From assembly GCA_965153355.1 (NCBI GenBank), contig OZ231126.1, positions 50,654,001 to 50,718,000 on the forward strand: a stretch of 64,000 bases of DNA, in the 5' to 3' direction. This DNA is from Flaccisagitta enflata (taxonomy: Eukaryota; Chaetognatha; Sagittoidea; Aphragmophora). The position numbers and the translations under genes were made by a program. Positions 12,103 to 24,450 of this stretch are shown here, one piece after another. The first letter of the stretch is position 1, and each line of letters begins with the position of its first letter. The notes beneath the pieces were generated by a model. That model worked only from the letters and a program-made list of their open reading frames with translations. It did no database searches and had not been told where the DNA came from.

Positions 12103-12704
12103 TACTACTTAGGCCATAAAAAACGCAATCTGCATGCACAAGGATAAGGGTACAATATTGGTCAAGGAGTGCCGCTCTCTTGAGTATTTTGGAAGTGTTT
12201 TTGTGTGAGGAGTTCAAAAAACTTGGTCCCAAAAGGCTATGATGAGCCGTTTTAGAGATATTAACCAATCTTTGAAAAAGTTCCATTCTGAAACTCACAC
12301 AAAACTTGCCCATTTTTAGTTAAGATACCTTCAATTCAGTTTCTGCAAAACAAATTCTGTCACCACTGCCATTTGTCCTCTGCAATATTGCCCCTAGTAA
12401 TAATAAAAGGTTATTCAGTAAAAGATTTGAGGTCCTGGTATCATTAACTACCTCTAGGATGAAGGAGAAACCTTACAAGTTGTTGATTAAAATGCTTCAA
12501 TTTGGGATCCAGCTTTGAGTGAACATGTGGACAAAACCTTTTTAATCCTTGCTCAAATACTGCGGATGCACCTTCTTCAATTCAGGGGGCCATAATGGAT
12601 ACTAGTCCTAAACATACACGCGCTCCTCCAATGATTTGAAGAGCCAAATTATCAAAAATTCAAGTCTTTTTTGGTAAATTGCGTTTTTTATGGCCTAAGT
12701 AGTA
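12103..12704. mobile_element. MITE with about 28-bp TIRs and TA ends
   Basis: The left end TACTACTTAGGCCATAAAAA is mirrored at the right by ttttttatggcctaagtagta, with about 28 bp of inverted match. TA at 12103-12104 and 12703-12704 fits a TA target-site duplication, as in Tc1/mariner-type MITEs. The 109-codon minus frame inside shows no transposase motif that I can see. Confidence 0.75.
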
Positions 12705-12811
12705 CACGGTGAATCGTCAACCGACTGACTGATCGACATCTTTTCTGTCTTAACGAGTCGCGTTAAAGTAGTCAAGGAATTGAGCAACGGCCTGAAATTC
12801 TTTCTTACAGA

Positions 12812-13072
12812 GGGCGTGTTTCTAGTAAAGATGAAAAACGCGTTTGTTCCCGTGAAATGCGATAATAGCGTGAGCACATATTCAAGATTTTCAACTGTCC
12901 CACGAGGGAGTGAAAGTGAGTGCGAGCCCATGGCTCCGGGCGGCGGCGAAGCGGCGTGCCAGCCGGGCGCTGCGGAAGCGAGAGTGGCGGAGTGAGCGGT
13001 GCGAGCGAGCGAGCGTAGCGGAGCGACTGAGTGGCCCTTTCAGCACGCGATCGTCTTTGACTAGAAACGCCC
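12812..13072. mobile_element. F3 MITE-like element, copy 2 (261 bp)
   Basis: Same ends (GGGCGTGTTTCTAGT ... ACTAGAAACGCCC) and same interior order as 4323-4588. The internal gagcg repeats are more GC-rich here. Two copies with matching borders support a mobile unit rather than chance. Confidence 0.8.
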
Positions 13073-13380
13073 CCAGAGATGCGTTCGATGCATCTGGTCG
13101 GGGAAAGTCAATTTTTATAGCTTTGCCGCGAAATATGGTCAAGCTTAAGCGACGGTCAAGCACTGGTCAACTCTTTTCTAAGTCCATCGATGACAAGAGT
13201 GACATCTCGCTGAGCAAAAAGCAGTCGTGCGAACAACGATGTGCTAGCAGGCTAAGTAGCATTCACGAAGTACATGTCAAATCTGGCCGGCTCATGATGC
13301 GTCCCTTTCTACGAGAGAAATAAAAACGTCGGCTTTTCTTGTCATGCACGGGCCGGGATAAAACTAGAAGGCTAGGAGCA
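13073..13380. other. Unassigned sequence between repeats
   Basis: A plus frame continues from the F3 element to 13323 with mixed composition. It starts within the repeat and has no recognisable domain, so no gene is called. Confidence 0.3.
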
Positions 13381-13431
13381 GGGAATGGCCAATGAGGCTA
13401 AGAACGCATATGATGTGTACAACCTACACAG

Positions 13432-13760
<329 letters not shown>

Positions 13761-14245
13761 TTAATGTGAGTCTCCGATTCACAGAAAAAAAAGATGATCT
13801 AAAATCCGGATTAAGCAATGACCAAATGCACTTTCCATTTGACATGGTATGAAAAAATGAGAAAAAACTGCAAGCCGGTGATGGAATTTTTAAATCGTTT
13901 TTTTTTTTTAAAGAGATTTTCATGTCAGAAAAACGACATAAAGAAAAATCTAAAGCGTGGAGAGTGAAGATGGAGTTCGAAGGTAGGTTCGGGAAAGAGG
14001 AACTCATAGCAGAGCACATGAGGCGTATGATGTGTGATATGACGAATAAACGTTTAATCTGTTGTATTTCATTGTTTGACTGATAGATCGATAGATAGGC
14101 TTTGCACAAAGTGACCCGCACCAGTTTAAAACATTAGTTCATTGACTCGTTGTTTAAGCCTACTAATTCTAGTACTATTTACAACGACCATTTGTGTTTG
14201 TCATTAACTTGTGATTGATATTTGAAACGTATTCAAATTCAAACA

Positions 14246-14460
14246 AGTCATCCAAGGATCGCAAATGGTCAGCGTTAACCGATGCCCTGCTTAGAGTGAT
14301 TAGCTGAAGTAGAGTGAGAGCAGCGCAGCGGCCCCAAAGGCCGATGTCCTGTTTATTTAAGGCCTTAGTAGCAATTTTGCATGATGTTAAATGGGAATTT
14401 CACATTTTATTCATTTTTCATAAATTTTCAATGTTGTTCATTGGGAAATATGCATTCTTT
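14246..14460 (+). mobile_element. F1 element, left end only
   Basis: gtcatccaaggatcgcaaatg, ggtcagcgttaaccgatgccctgc, then agcgcagcggccccaaaggc. This is followed by ttaaatgggaatttcacatt and gttcattgggaaatatgc, the same order as the outer F1 element at 30241. The element is interrupted by the 123-bp array and no right end is found. Confidence 0.7.
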
Positions 14461-14465
14461 TGCAT

Positions 14466-17400
14466 TTTTTTGGGTCGTTGTAGGGGTGCCCGAGGTGGTG
14501 ATAAAGGGGGTATTTGGGGTGATTTTTGTATTCTTCAGGTTAAACTTTCCTCTGGTATATCCAAATCTCGCTATGTGATGGTGATTTTGGGGGTTGGGTC
14601 GTTGTAGGGGTGCCCGAGGTGGTGATAAAGGGGGTATTTGGGGTGATTTTGTATTTTTCAGGTTAAACTTTCCTCTGGTATATGTATATCCAAATCTCGC
14701 TATGTGATAGTGATTTTGGGGGTTGGGTCGTTGTAGGGGTGCCAGGTGTGGTGATAAAGGGTATTTGGGTGATTTTGTATTTTCAGGTTAAACTTTCCTC
14801 TGGTATATCCAAATCTCGCTATGCTGATGAGCCGATTTTGGGGGTTGGAGTGGTTGTAGGGGTGCCCGAGGTGGTGATAAAGGGGTATTTGGGGTTTTTT
14901 GTATTTTTCAGGTTAAACTTTCCTCTGGTATATCCAAATCTCGCTATGTGATGGTGATTTTGGGGGTTGGGTCGTTGTAGGGTTGCCCGAGGTGGTGTTT
15001 TAGGGGATATTTGGGGTGATTTTGTATTTTTCAGGTTGAATTTTCCCCTGGTATATCCAATTCTCGCTATGTGATGGTGATTTTGGGGGTTGGGTCGTTG
15101 TGGGGGTGCCCGAGGTGGTGATAAAGGGGGTATTTGGGTTGATTTTGTATTTTTTAGGTTAAACTTTCCTCTGGTATATCCAAATCTCGCTATGTGATGG
15201 TGATTTTGGGGGTTGGGTCGTTGTGAGGGTGCCGGTGGTGATAAAGGGGTATTTGGGGGTGATTTTTGTATTTTTCAGGTTAAACTTTCCTCTGGTAGCT
15301 GTAAATCTCGCTATGTGATGGTGATATTGGGGGTTGGGTCGTTGTAGGGGTGCCCGAGGTCGGTGATAAAGGGGAGTGTTGGGTTTTGTATTTTTAAGGT
15401 TAAACTTTTTCCTCTGGTATATCCAAATCTCGCTATGTAGTATTTGGGGTTGGGTCGTTGTGGGGTGCGAGGTGGTGATGAGGGTATTGGGGTGATTTTG
15501 TATTTTTTAGGTTAAACTTTCCTCCGGTATATCCAAGTCTCGCTGTGTGATTATCAGTGATTTTGGGGTTGGGTGGTTGTAGGGGTGCCGAGGTGGTGAT
15601 AAAGGGGGTATTTGAGGGTGATTTTGTATTTTTAGGATTAAACTTTCCTCTGGTATATCCAAATCTCGCTATGTGATGGTGATTTTGGGGTTGGAGATCT
15701 CGTTGGCAAGGGGTGCCGAGGTGGTGATAAAGAGAAATTATTTGGGGTGATTTTGTATTTTTAGAGTTAAACTTTCCTCTGGTATATCCAAATCTCGCTA
15801 TGTGATGGTGATTTTGGGGGTTGGGTCGTTGTAGGGGTGCCCGAGGTGGTGATAAAGGGGGTATTTGGGGTGATTTTGTATTTTTTAGGGATAAACTTTC
15901 TCTGGTATATCCAAATCTACTTCATCATGATGAGTGATTTTGGGGTTGGGGTCGTTGTAGGGGTGCCGAGGTGGTGATAAAGGGGTATTTGGGGTGATTT
16001 GTATTTTTTAGGTTAAACTTTCCTCTGGTATATCCAAATCTCGCTATGTGATGGTGATTTTGGGGGTTGGGTCGTTGTAGGGGTGCCCGAGGTGGTGATA
16101 AAGGGGGTATTTGGGGTGATTTTGTATTTTTTAGGTTAAACTTTCCTCTGGTATATCCAAATCTCGCTATGTGATGGTGATTTTGGGGGTTGGGTCGTTG
16201 TAGGGGTGCCCGAGGTGGTGATAAAGGGGGTATTTCGGGTGATTTTGTATTTTTTAGGTTAAACTTTCCTCTGGTATATCCAAATCTTCGCTATGTGATG
16301 GTGATTTTGGGGGTTTGGTCGTTGTAGGGGTGCCCGAGGTGGTGATAAAGGGGTATTTGGGGTGATTTTGTATTTTTGGGTTAGACTTTCCTCTGGTATA
16401 ATCCGATCTCGCTATGTGATGGTGATTTTGGGGGTTGGGTCGTTGTGGGGGGTGCCCGAGGGTGGTGATAAAGGGGTATTTGGGAGTGATTTTGTATTTT
16501 AGGTTAGGCTTTCTCTGGTATATCCAAATCTCGCTATGTGATGGTGATTTTGGGGGGTTGGGTCGTTGTGGGGTGCCCGAGGTGGTGATAAAGGGTATTT
16601 GGGGTGATTTTGTGTATTTTTAGGTTAAACTTTCCTCTGGTATATCAAATCTCGATATGTGATGGTGATTTTGGGGTTGGGTCGTTGTAGGGGTGCCGGT
16701 GGTTGATAAAGAGAAATGTGTTGGGGGTGATTTTGTATTTTTAGGTTAAACTTTCCTCTGGTATATCCAAATCTCGCTATGTGATGGTGATTTTGGGGGT
16801 TGGGTCGTTGTAGGGGTGCCCGAGGTGGTGATTCAGGGGGTATTTGGGGTGATTTTTGTATTTTTTAGGTTAAACTTTCCTCTGGTATATCCAAATCTCG
16901 CTATGTGATGGTGATTTTGGGGGTTGGGTCGTTGTAGGGGTGCCCGAGGTGGTGATAAAGGGGGTATTTGGGGTGATTTTGTATTTTTTAGGTTAAACTT
17001 TCCTCTGGTATATCCAAATCTCGCTATGTGATGGTGATTTTGGGGGTTGGGTCGTTGTAGGGGTGCCCGAGGTGGTGATAAAGGGGGTATTTGGGGTGAT
17101 TTTGTATTTTTTAGGTTAAACTTTCCTCTGGTATATCCAAATCTCGCTATGTGATGGTGATTTTGGGGGTTGGGTCGTTGTAGGGGTGCCCGAGGTGGTG
17201 ATAAAGGGGGTATTTGGGGTGATTTTGTATTTTTTAGGTTAAACTTTCCTCTGGTATATCCAAATCTCGCTATGTGATGGTGATTTTGGGGGTTGGGTCG
17301 TTGTAGGGGTGCCCGAGGTGGTGATAAAGGGGGTATTTGGGGTGATTTTGTATTTTTTAGGTTAAACTTTCCTCTGGTATATCCAAATCTCGCTATGTGA

Positions 17401-17645
17401 TGGTGATTTTGGGGGTTGGGTCGTTGTAGGGGTGCCCGAGGTGGTGATAAAGGGGGTATTTGGGGTGATTTTGTATTTTTTAGGTTAAACTTTCCTCTGG
17501 TATATCCAAATCTCGCTATGTGATGGTGATTTTGGGGGTTGGGTCGTTGTAGGGGTGCCCGAGGTGGTGATAAAGGGGGTATTTGGGGTGATTTTGTATT
17601 TTTTAGGTTAAACTTTCCTCTGGTATATCCAAATCTCGCTATGTG
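14466..17645. repeat. 123-bp tandem repeat array, about 26 copies
   Basis: The unit carries gggtcgttgtaggggtgccc, gaggtggtgataaagggggt, attttgtattttttaggtta, aactttcctctggtatatcc and aaatctcgctatgtgatggt. In the right third (about 16800-17645) the unit is exactly 123 bp and the copies are identical or nearly so. From 14466 to about 16800 the copies carry many small indels and substitutions. Because 123 is a multiple of 3, the uniform block is open on the minus strand with a 41-residue period (HHIARFGYTRGKFNLKNTKS within each unit). This open frame (16833-17768) follows from the period. Nothing suggests it is translated. Confidence 0.95.
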
Positions 17646-17684
17646 CGTTGGTGGCGGGTCCGCTAGAGCGGGGTTCAACTGTAT

Positions 17685-18300
17685 GTCAAAATGACAATTT
17701 TTGGGTATTTCAATCTTTGAAGTTCTATAAAATCTAAATGCTAAAAGATATTGACACGCCAATTGCACAACTGGTTAGCTCCTGGGCAGTACTTTATTTT
17801 GCTCATGGATTTTAAGTCTTTTTATGAATTGGAAGTGGCCTAATTTTTCATCCAAAATTGACCAATTTGCAAAAATATCAACTTTTTTGCACCTGCTTCT
17901 ACAGTATCTTAAATTTCTTTGGGGAAATATTGATCAAAATTTTTTTTACCATCAGCTAGAACAGGAAAAACTCTTCAATTTGATCACCAATTTTATGCAG
18001 ATTGGTCCATCCAAAGCTGCGAAATGTTGAAATTTGTGAAAAATGTCAAAATTGCCACTGAGATTGAAGCTGCAATTTTCCCATCAAACCCTTTCATCTT
18101 TGAAACTCTCAAATCTAAAAAAAAAAAAATGATAGAAACATGCGGATTGCACCACTAGTTAGATCTTGAGCTCTAGTTTTTTGATCTCATGGATTTTTTG
18201 TCATTTTTCGTAGGCAAAATTACCCGATTTTGAGTTCAAAACGACCTAAATAACAAAGATTAACCACCATTACCACTTTATTCTGGTCAAAATATCCAAT
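17685..18300 (+). repeat. Two diverged copies of an about 350-bp unit
   Basis: Blocks such as aatctaaatgctaaaagatattga...gcacaactggttag...ctcatggattttaagtc at 17730-17820 recur, diverged, at about 18110-18205. Not recognised. Confidence 0.55.
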
Positions 18301-18823
18301 CTGCCCCCTCTGAATCAGCCTAAAAAGTCTTATAATGGTTAGTTTTCCATAGTGTAGGTGTGGTATATGCAAAAAATTCACAGGAAAGGATACCAGCTCA
18401 TAACAGTGCAAAAACCGTTGGCCCTAATCGTGATAATTGAGGGTTGTTCCTCAGAACCCTGAAAGACCCTCAAAAACCCCCCAAATACCTACCCTGATGC
18501 AGAACCAGCATTTATTTCATAAAAAGACAGACTCATCCATCCATAGATAAACGGATTGACCGACGAACCAGCGGGTATGGTAGGTTGTAAAGTCACGCTT
18601 CCATATTATATATGGATGTTAATTGTTAAAGAAGATTGAGGTGTCTAGATTTTTACTAATTAGTTATTAATGAATTATCATAAATCCTTCATAAGGCAAC
18701 CAATAATGAAAAAATGAAAAAATAAGTTGCTGGAGAGATCTATTGTTGTCGATTTGATGAATGACAAATCTTAGAGCTTAACATGTGTGACAATGATATG
18801 TGTGTTTCCAAATCCTTTTACAG
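18301..18823. other. AT-rich sequence before exon, nothing recognised
   Basis: No open frame or repeat can be supported here except the pyrimidine-rich acceptor that ends at 18823. Confidence 0.3.
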
Positions 18824-18892
18824 TTCGTGTTATTAAGGAGGTTCCTATAGCCTACGGAAAAGCGGGGGCATCAACCAGTTGGAGAGTTGCAC
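18824..18892 (+). CDS. Small internal exon of a plus-strand gene
   Basis: A 69-nt exon flanked by an acceptor (aaatccttttacag) and a consensus donor (CAC followed by gtgagt). Reading from the third base gives 22 complete codons, RVIKEVPIAYGKAGASTSWRVA. Only this frame is open; the other two hit stops. It starts two bases into a codon and ends one base into the next. Its phase does not join the exon at 26806 directly, so an unseen exon would have to lie between if they form one gene. Composition (glycine, serine, a Trp-Arg end) would suit the N-terminal part of a beta-sandwich domain, but that is inference. Confidence 0.55.
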
Positions 18893-19980
18893 GTGAGTTT
18901 ATTCATGATCGTGATATGAGTATTGAGTAGTGCTTCCACACATGATGTTATGTCCGAAATCATCACCTTGCAGATATATTCTAATCCATACAGTGTCTTC
19001 AATTACGGTTGACTCATTCTAAATAAGTGCTGTGCCTCTCATGCGCATCCCTCTGATTTTTTTTTCCTCCTTTAGTATATTGTTTGATGTTTTTTTAATC
19101 AAAATTTCAAGGGTCCAAGTCAAATAGTTTGTCCGTAGCGTTAATTTGAAGTACCTTATGTATAGATGGCTAAGTCTGAAAAAATCGATTATTCTTTGAA
19201 ACTTTTTTCCTCTTGTAACTTATTTATTAACGGTTTGAGCTACAGATGCCAGATTAGTACAAGATGGTTTGATGAAGTTTCAGGGAAGGAAAGGAAAAAC
19301 AGTTTTATCACCATTATTTAGTAATAATGTGAGAAATTATTTGTTTGATGAAGTTTTTATCAAGTTGATTGCCAGGTCAAAAAATAGAATCATGACACCC
19401 AAACCTTCTTCATGCACGACAATCAGAATTGCAGAACAAGGCATAACAACGTCACCCCTCTTAATTAGGTAATCAGAGGCAGTGATGCAAAGGCTATCTT
19501 AGGAATTGGGCAGGAATAGTGATTCAAAATCCTCTCATTAATGACAAGTCACCATTAGGGAATTTTGAATTTTGATGGATGGAAAGAGACAGATGGATAG
19601 GAAGACAGAGAGCAAATGGACCGACTTACTGACAAACTGATCAAGGTAAATGCAAAAAACTACATCAAATCATCTTCAACTTGAGACCTATCTCGCATCA
19701 GTAGCTCAATCCATTTTAAAATGAGAGAAATTTGAAAAAAAGGCATTGATAAACAATCAACTTTTTCAGTCAAAACCATGAATACATGAAATACTTCAAA
19801 TTAGTGCTACAGACAAACTAGTCGACATAGACCCTTGAAATTTTGATACAAAAAACGTCAAACAATATACTGAAGGAGGAAAAAAAGAAAAATACAGAGT
19901 GATGACCATGAGAGGCACACCATCTTATTCTAGGAGGCAGTGACAACCAGCGGTCCACCCTGGTTTCTTTTACTTCCCTT
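18893..19980. other. Presumed intron, no recognised feature
   Basis: AT-rich. Open frames at 19269-19472 (+) and 19818-20039 (-) lack family features or splice support. A short run of gatggatggaaagagacagatgg at about 19573 resembles GGAC-type arrays but has no element ends. Confidence 0.3.
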
Positions 19981-19984
19981 TTCT

Positions 19985-20670
19985 GTCTTTTCCTACCTCC
20001 CAGCATCCTTTTCATCCCCTTTACCTCTTCCGCCGCCACTACCTCTGCCTCTACCTACCCTTTGGCATCCTTTCCATCGCCTAAACCTCTTCTGTCAACG
20101 ACTATACTGCCTCTACCTATCCTCATTTATCCTTTCTACCCCTTACACCTCTTCCGCCGCTGCCACTAGTGCCGCTACCTACTTCAAATCATGCCCCCAT
20201 ACCTCTTCCGTTGCCACCGCTAGTGCCGCTACCTAACCCAAATTATGCCCCTACTACTCTTCCGCCGCCGCCCCTAGTGCCGCTACCTATCACATATCAT
20301 GCCCCTACACCTCTTCCACTGCCGCCGCTAGTGCCGCTACCTACCCCATACCATGCCCCTACAACTCCTCCGCCGCTGCCGCTAGTGCCGCTACCCACCT
20401 CTTCCGCCACTGCCGCTAGTGCCGCTAGTGCCGCTAGTGCCGCTAGTGTCGCTAGTGCCGCTACTGACGCTAATTTTTTGCCCCTGCACTTCCTACGCTA
20501 GTGCCGCTACTGCCGCTACTTGCGCAAACTTTTGGCCCCTACACCTCCTCCGCCGCTGCCGCTAGTGCCGCTACTGAGGCTAATTTTTTGCCCCTAAACC
20601 TCCTCCGCTAGTGCCGCTTCTTACGCAAATTTTTTGCCCCTACACCTCCTCTGCCGCTGCCGCTAGTGCC
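19985..20670 (+). repeat. CCGCTA minisatellite, forward orientation
   Basis: Repeats of the form tgccgctagtgccgctac plus longer units with acctcttccgccgctgccg and tttttgcccctac. They cover about 20130-20670 after a CT-rich lead-in. The Pro-Leu-rich frames are artefacts of the repeat. Confidence 0.85.
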
Positions 20671-21435
20671 GCTACCCAAGGTAGCGGCAATAGCGGCAGC
20701 GGCGGAAGAGGTTTAGGGGGTTTAGATCTCTACCTCTGCTGCCTCTACCCCCATTAACATCTTCCTACACCTCTTCCACCGCCGCCTCTATTGCCGCTAC
20801 GTTCAGTAGCGGCAGTAGCGGCAGTAGCGGCAGCGGGGAAAGAGGTCTAGCAGCATCCGGGGTGCCAATTCTGTATGGCTGCCGCGTAGCAAGGACTTGC
20901 CAACGAAGGCTGCCGCACTTCCTTTACATCTAAAATCCCTCTGCTTTCTTACTAAATTAGCCCTCTGACGCTTAATTGATAATCATGTTACTTAGCTACT
21001 ATCGCAAGAACAGGTTTAACTTCACATTATAAAGGTTATCACTACATTTTGCTCTTTATTCTAGAATACTTCTAGACTCTTCTCTACTTCTAGAATTCTT
21101 TCTTCCTCTCCTTCATCCTCATCTTTCGATTTTGATCAGTTTTCCCCACCAAGTGCCACACCTGCCGCACCTGGCGACTTGCCTGCCGCGTAGCATTGCT
21201 ACCCTGCTACCCTGAATCGGCACCCCGGAGCAGCATGATATGCAGCAGGTAGCGGCAATAGCGGCGACGGCGGAAGAGATAGGTGGATGAAAGGAGCTAG
21301 GTAGCGGCAGCAGAGGCGACGGCGGAAGATGTGTATGAGTATGGAGGGTGAGAGCTAGCGGAATAAGAGGCGGAGGCAGAGGAGTTAAAGGAGGATGGAA
21401 GAAGGAGGGGAGAAGAGGGAGGAGCGGCAATAGAG
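20671..21435 (-). repeat. Inverted CCGCTA minisatellite arm
   Basis: From 20675 the same repeat appears reversed (gtagcggcagtagcggcagc, ggcggaagaggt) at 20675-20850 and 21243-21435. A unique block at 20846-20925 (agcagcatccggggtgccaa, ctgccgcgtagca) recurs inverted at 21160-21240. The interval therefore behaves as a set of foldback units built from tandem arrays. Confidence 0.7.
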
Positions 21436-21798
21436 GGATCGCTCTTGGGCAGGGTCTGGGGCAGGAATAGGGCCTTTGGACGGCTGACTGTCATAGTCTG
21501 AGAATAAGTCAACCGTAATTGAAGACCCTGTATGAATTTCGTTGCCCCTTTGCAGCTTGGTCCAATCCTGAGTCGGCTTTTAAGCAGGACATTAAGGAAG
21601 CGTGGGCAAGTGGAATCTATCCCAATGACGTCAGAACTCCCATGCCTCATCTCATTTGGTCAGTATCAATCTACTCCCTGCTCCTACGCCTCTGGGATTC
21701 CGATCTACTTCTCTAGAGAATGTTTCTACGCAGGATGAAGGCATTTTAAATGGGCAAATCGGTCGCTCGCTCGGTTTTTTCGCTTGCGCTGCTCACTC

Positions 21799-21941
21799 CG
21801 CACTGTGACCCAGATCAGACCCAGCTAAAGAAAATTCCCATACCCAGCCTCTAACCACCCAGCAACCACCCCAAAAGGCTCAAACCGCCTTCACTGTGAC
21901 CCAGATCAGACCCAGCTAAAGAAAATTCCCATACCCATCAT
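21799..21941 (+). repeat. Direct repeat, about 48 bp, two copies
   Basis: A unit starting cactgtgacccagatcagac and ending attcccataccca occurs at 21799-21846 and again at 21893-21941. Confidence 0.9.
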
Positions 21942-22390
21942 TATGCAATAATTTAGCCCATTCTTTCTCTAAAAAAATAAACATCATATCATATGTTTTT
22001 TATGTTCGTGGTACCTCTCTGAGTGTAACTAAACTCATTTCAGAGGGAAATAACAGACTTCCAGCCTCTAAGAGACGAAAAACTACATGGAATTGGCCAG
22101 TGGCATCGATTTTGCATTTTTTGTAGTTCAAAATTCTTCATTGAGTAAAATGAAAAGTTTGATTACTTGTTAAAAACTTACATTATGTACGAGATAATGA
22201 AAAGAGAGGTCTAAATGACCAAATTCTGCACTAAAAGTGAATGTTGTGTCCGAAATGGCGTACCGATATAAGAAACCAACATGATTAGATGTCGACTGCA
22301 ATATGCAAATGAGATCAAAGTGCGTTTCCAGTTGAATTTCCCGAAGTAATTAGAGTAAGCAGTAACTTGTTTTTGTTTTATGGCTACTTT
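21942..22390. other. AT-rich sequence, nothing recognised
   Basis: No supported gene, element end or repeat seen. Confidence 0.3.
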
Positions 22391-22640
22391 GTTGGCTCGA
22401 ATTAAAGGGTGGTGAAGGAGGCGGTGATGGTGGTGGTGGTGGTGGTGGTGGTGGTGTGTTGGTGGTGGTGGTGGTGGCAGTGGTGGTGGCGGTAGTGGCG
22501 GTGGTGGCTACAGTGAAGGTCTCTAAGATGGGAAAAAAGTGAAACTTCACTGATGGTGGTAGAGGAGGAGGTGGTAGAGGAGGTGGTGGTGGCGGTGGAG
22601 GTGTTGGTGGTGATGGTGATGGTGGTGGTGGCATCTTCCT
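22390..22640. repeat. (GGT)n / GGTGGC trinucleotide repeat
   Basis: Two GGT-rich blocks separated by about 60 bp of unique sequence. The antisense frame is Pro/Thr-rich low complexity. Confidence 0.9.
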
Positions 22641-22724
22641 ATAACAACTAGTCCATATTTCAATTTCAATCTCATCTCTCCATTGCAAGCTCATCTCTCA
22701 ATTGCAAGCTAATCTCTCAATTGC

Positions 22725-23695
22725 TTCTTGTTATGAAACTAAGCAGTAGCATGTTCTCATTTTACAGTGGTATGTTGTCTTTATACTGTAGTACCGGGTG
22801 GACTTTAAAAAAGTAGCTCTGTATCTGAATAAAAGAAAAACTATTTATAACTGCTTATTATGTGAATATTTGAAATGATGAATCTCTGAATTTGTACATA
22901 CGATCAAAATATACAAATTCAAATTATGTATGATAAACCAAAATATTTTTTTCTGAGCATTATTGCTTGCTTTAGCTAAAAACAATATATGATTATCATT
23001 AGTGTTTTAGGTATACATTTAATTTTTCACATAAAAAGTTTTGGTTTTCATGGTTTCCCAAGACCCACTTTTATTCAACTATCTTCATTCAAAAGTAAAT
23101 TCTGTTAAAATCATTGATTTTTAATCAAATTTAAGCAAAATTCTTTAAGTGGTCCGTAATTCAATTTAGTTTTCTAAAAACAAAATGAAAAATATTGATC
23201 CTGCTAAAAAATGTGCATAATGGAATATGTGGGCGACGATCATATCTAGAGAGCTAAAAAAAATTTTTCTACTTAGAAGAAATTTTAAAAATAATATTAA
23301 AAAAATTAAAAGCTACCTTTTTAAAGACCACCCGTTATGTTCTATATCCCCCCCTCCATTTTATATTCCATATGACCACTCACATCCCTCTCCTTTGGCC
23401 TCTTAAAATTAGCATATTATGAAACAAAGCAGTAGCATGTTCTTATTTAACAGTAGTATGTTTTCTTTATACTGCAGTATTTTCTATATCTCCCCCCCCC
23501 CCCATGAAACATTACATATGGCCACTGACACCCCTCTCCTTTGATCTCTCCACATTAGCAAATTATGAAACTAGGCAGTAGCATGTTCTCATTTTTCAGT
23601 CGTATGTTTTCTTAGTGCTGCAGTATGTTCTACATCTTTCCCCCCCCCCCATGAAATATTCCATATGGTCACTCACACCCCTCTTCTTGGGCCTC
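22725..23695 (+). repeat. Tandem about 180-bp unit, interrupted by an insertion
   Basis: Each unit contains ttatgaaactaagcagtagc, atgttctcatttt, tatgttttctttatactgca, gtatgttctac, a C-run, catgaaatattccatatgg and ccactcacacccctctcc. Copies are seen at about 22733, 23420 and 23567. The first copy is split after its ctgtagta by the element at 22794-23335. Confidence 0.8.
22794..23335. mobile_element. MITE inserted in a tandem repeat (542 bp)
   Basis: The left end ccgggtggactttaaaaaag and the right end ctttttaaagaccacccgt are inverted, about 24 bp. The flanking host is a tandem repeat whose other copies read gcagtatgttctac uninterrupted. Here the sequence reads gtagta, element, tatgttctat, so TA is duplicated at the insertion. 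There is no coding capacity. It is a TA-targeting MITE with its empty site visible next door. Confidence 0.8.
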
Positions 23696-24009
23696 TCTCA
23701 CCTAAATTTGTTTTTGAATTAGTATAGAGCTTATTGGGTTCAGCGTTTTTTTCATCTATTACCCTTTTTTGTCCAACTTTTCTTCTTCTTCCTTCCTGTC
23801 TGCTCTATAACAAAGTGAGAAAGCAACATAAGCCTTCCAACCGAAGAAGATAGTCAGTATTTCTTACAATTGCAGGTCTTTGATGTGTTATTTGTAATGA
23901 GGTTTAGCAGTTAGCACTGCTGCAGAATATGAAGCATCACTCCTTATTCAGTAACTTGCATAAAAGGATGTCTATTGACAATCAAATTTGCCAAGCTTCA
24001 ATCATAAAC

Positions 24010-24450
24010 AATAAAACCTGTTACCTCCTATGTTACCCCATTTCTCCTTTCATCTGTCACCTAACTTGTCCTATCATCTGTCACCCTGTCTGTAACCCCA
24101 TCTGTCACTATTACACCTAGAAATACTGTTACCAAACACAAGGATGATCATAAACAGTCACTGCTGCGACTATGCATCTGTAACCCCATCTGTGACCACA
24201 GCCACTATTCTTGTCACATCCATCTCTTCAGGTCTTGTCACTCATCTGTCACCACATCTGTAGAAAAATCTGTTACCTCTTGCACTATTCCAGAAACAAT
24301 ATCCAAATGATGTTTCTAAAACAGATACATACAAATACTTTTGCTTCAGTAACTGTACCTGTTTCCCATCTTTTACCCACTTGTTACAACATCTGTCACA
24401 CCATCTGTCACCCTATCTGTCACCCCATCTGTCACCCCATCAGCAGAAAA
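24010..24450 (+). repeat. Degenerate catctgtcacccc minisatellite
   Basis: About 13-bp units (catctgtcacccc) scattered at 24050-24110 and 24180-24260, and tightly tandem at 24386-24445. The Ile-Cys-His frames across it are artefacts. Confidence 0.8.

Noticed and set aside
14246-17645. CRISPR-like array of spaced repeats
   Set aside because: Units are contiguous, 123 bp, without unique spacers; this is a eukaryotic satellite.
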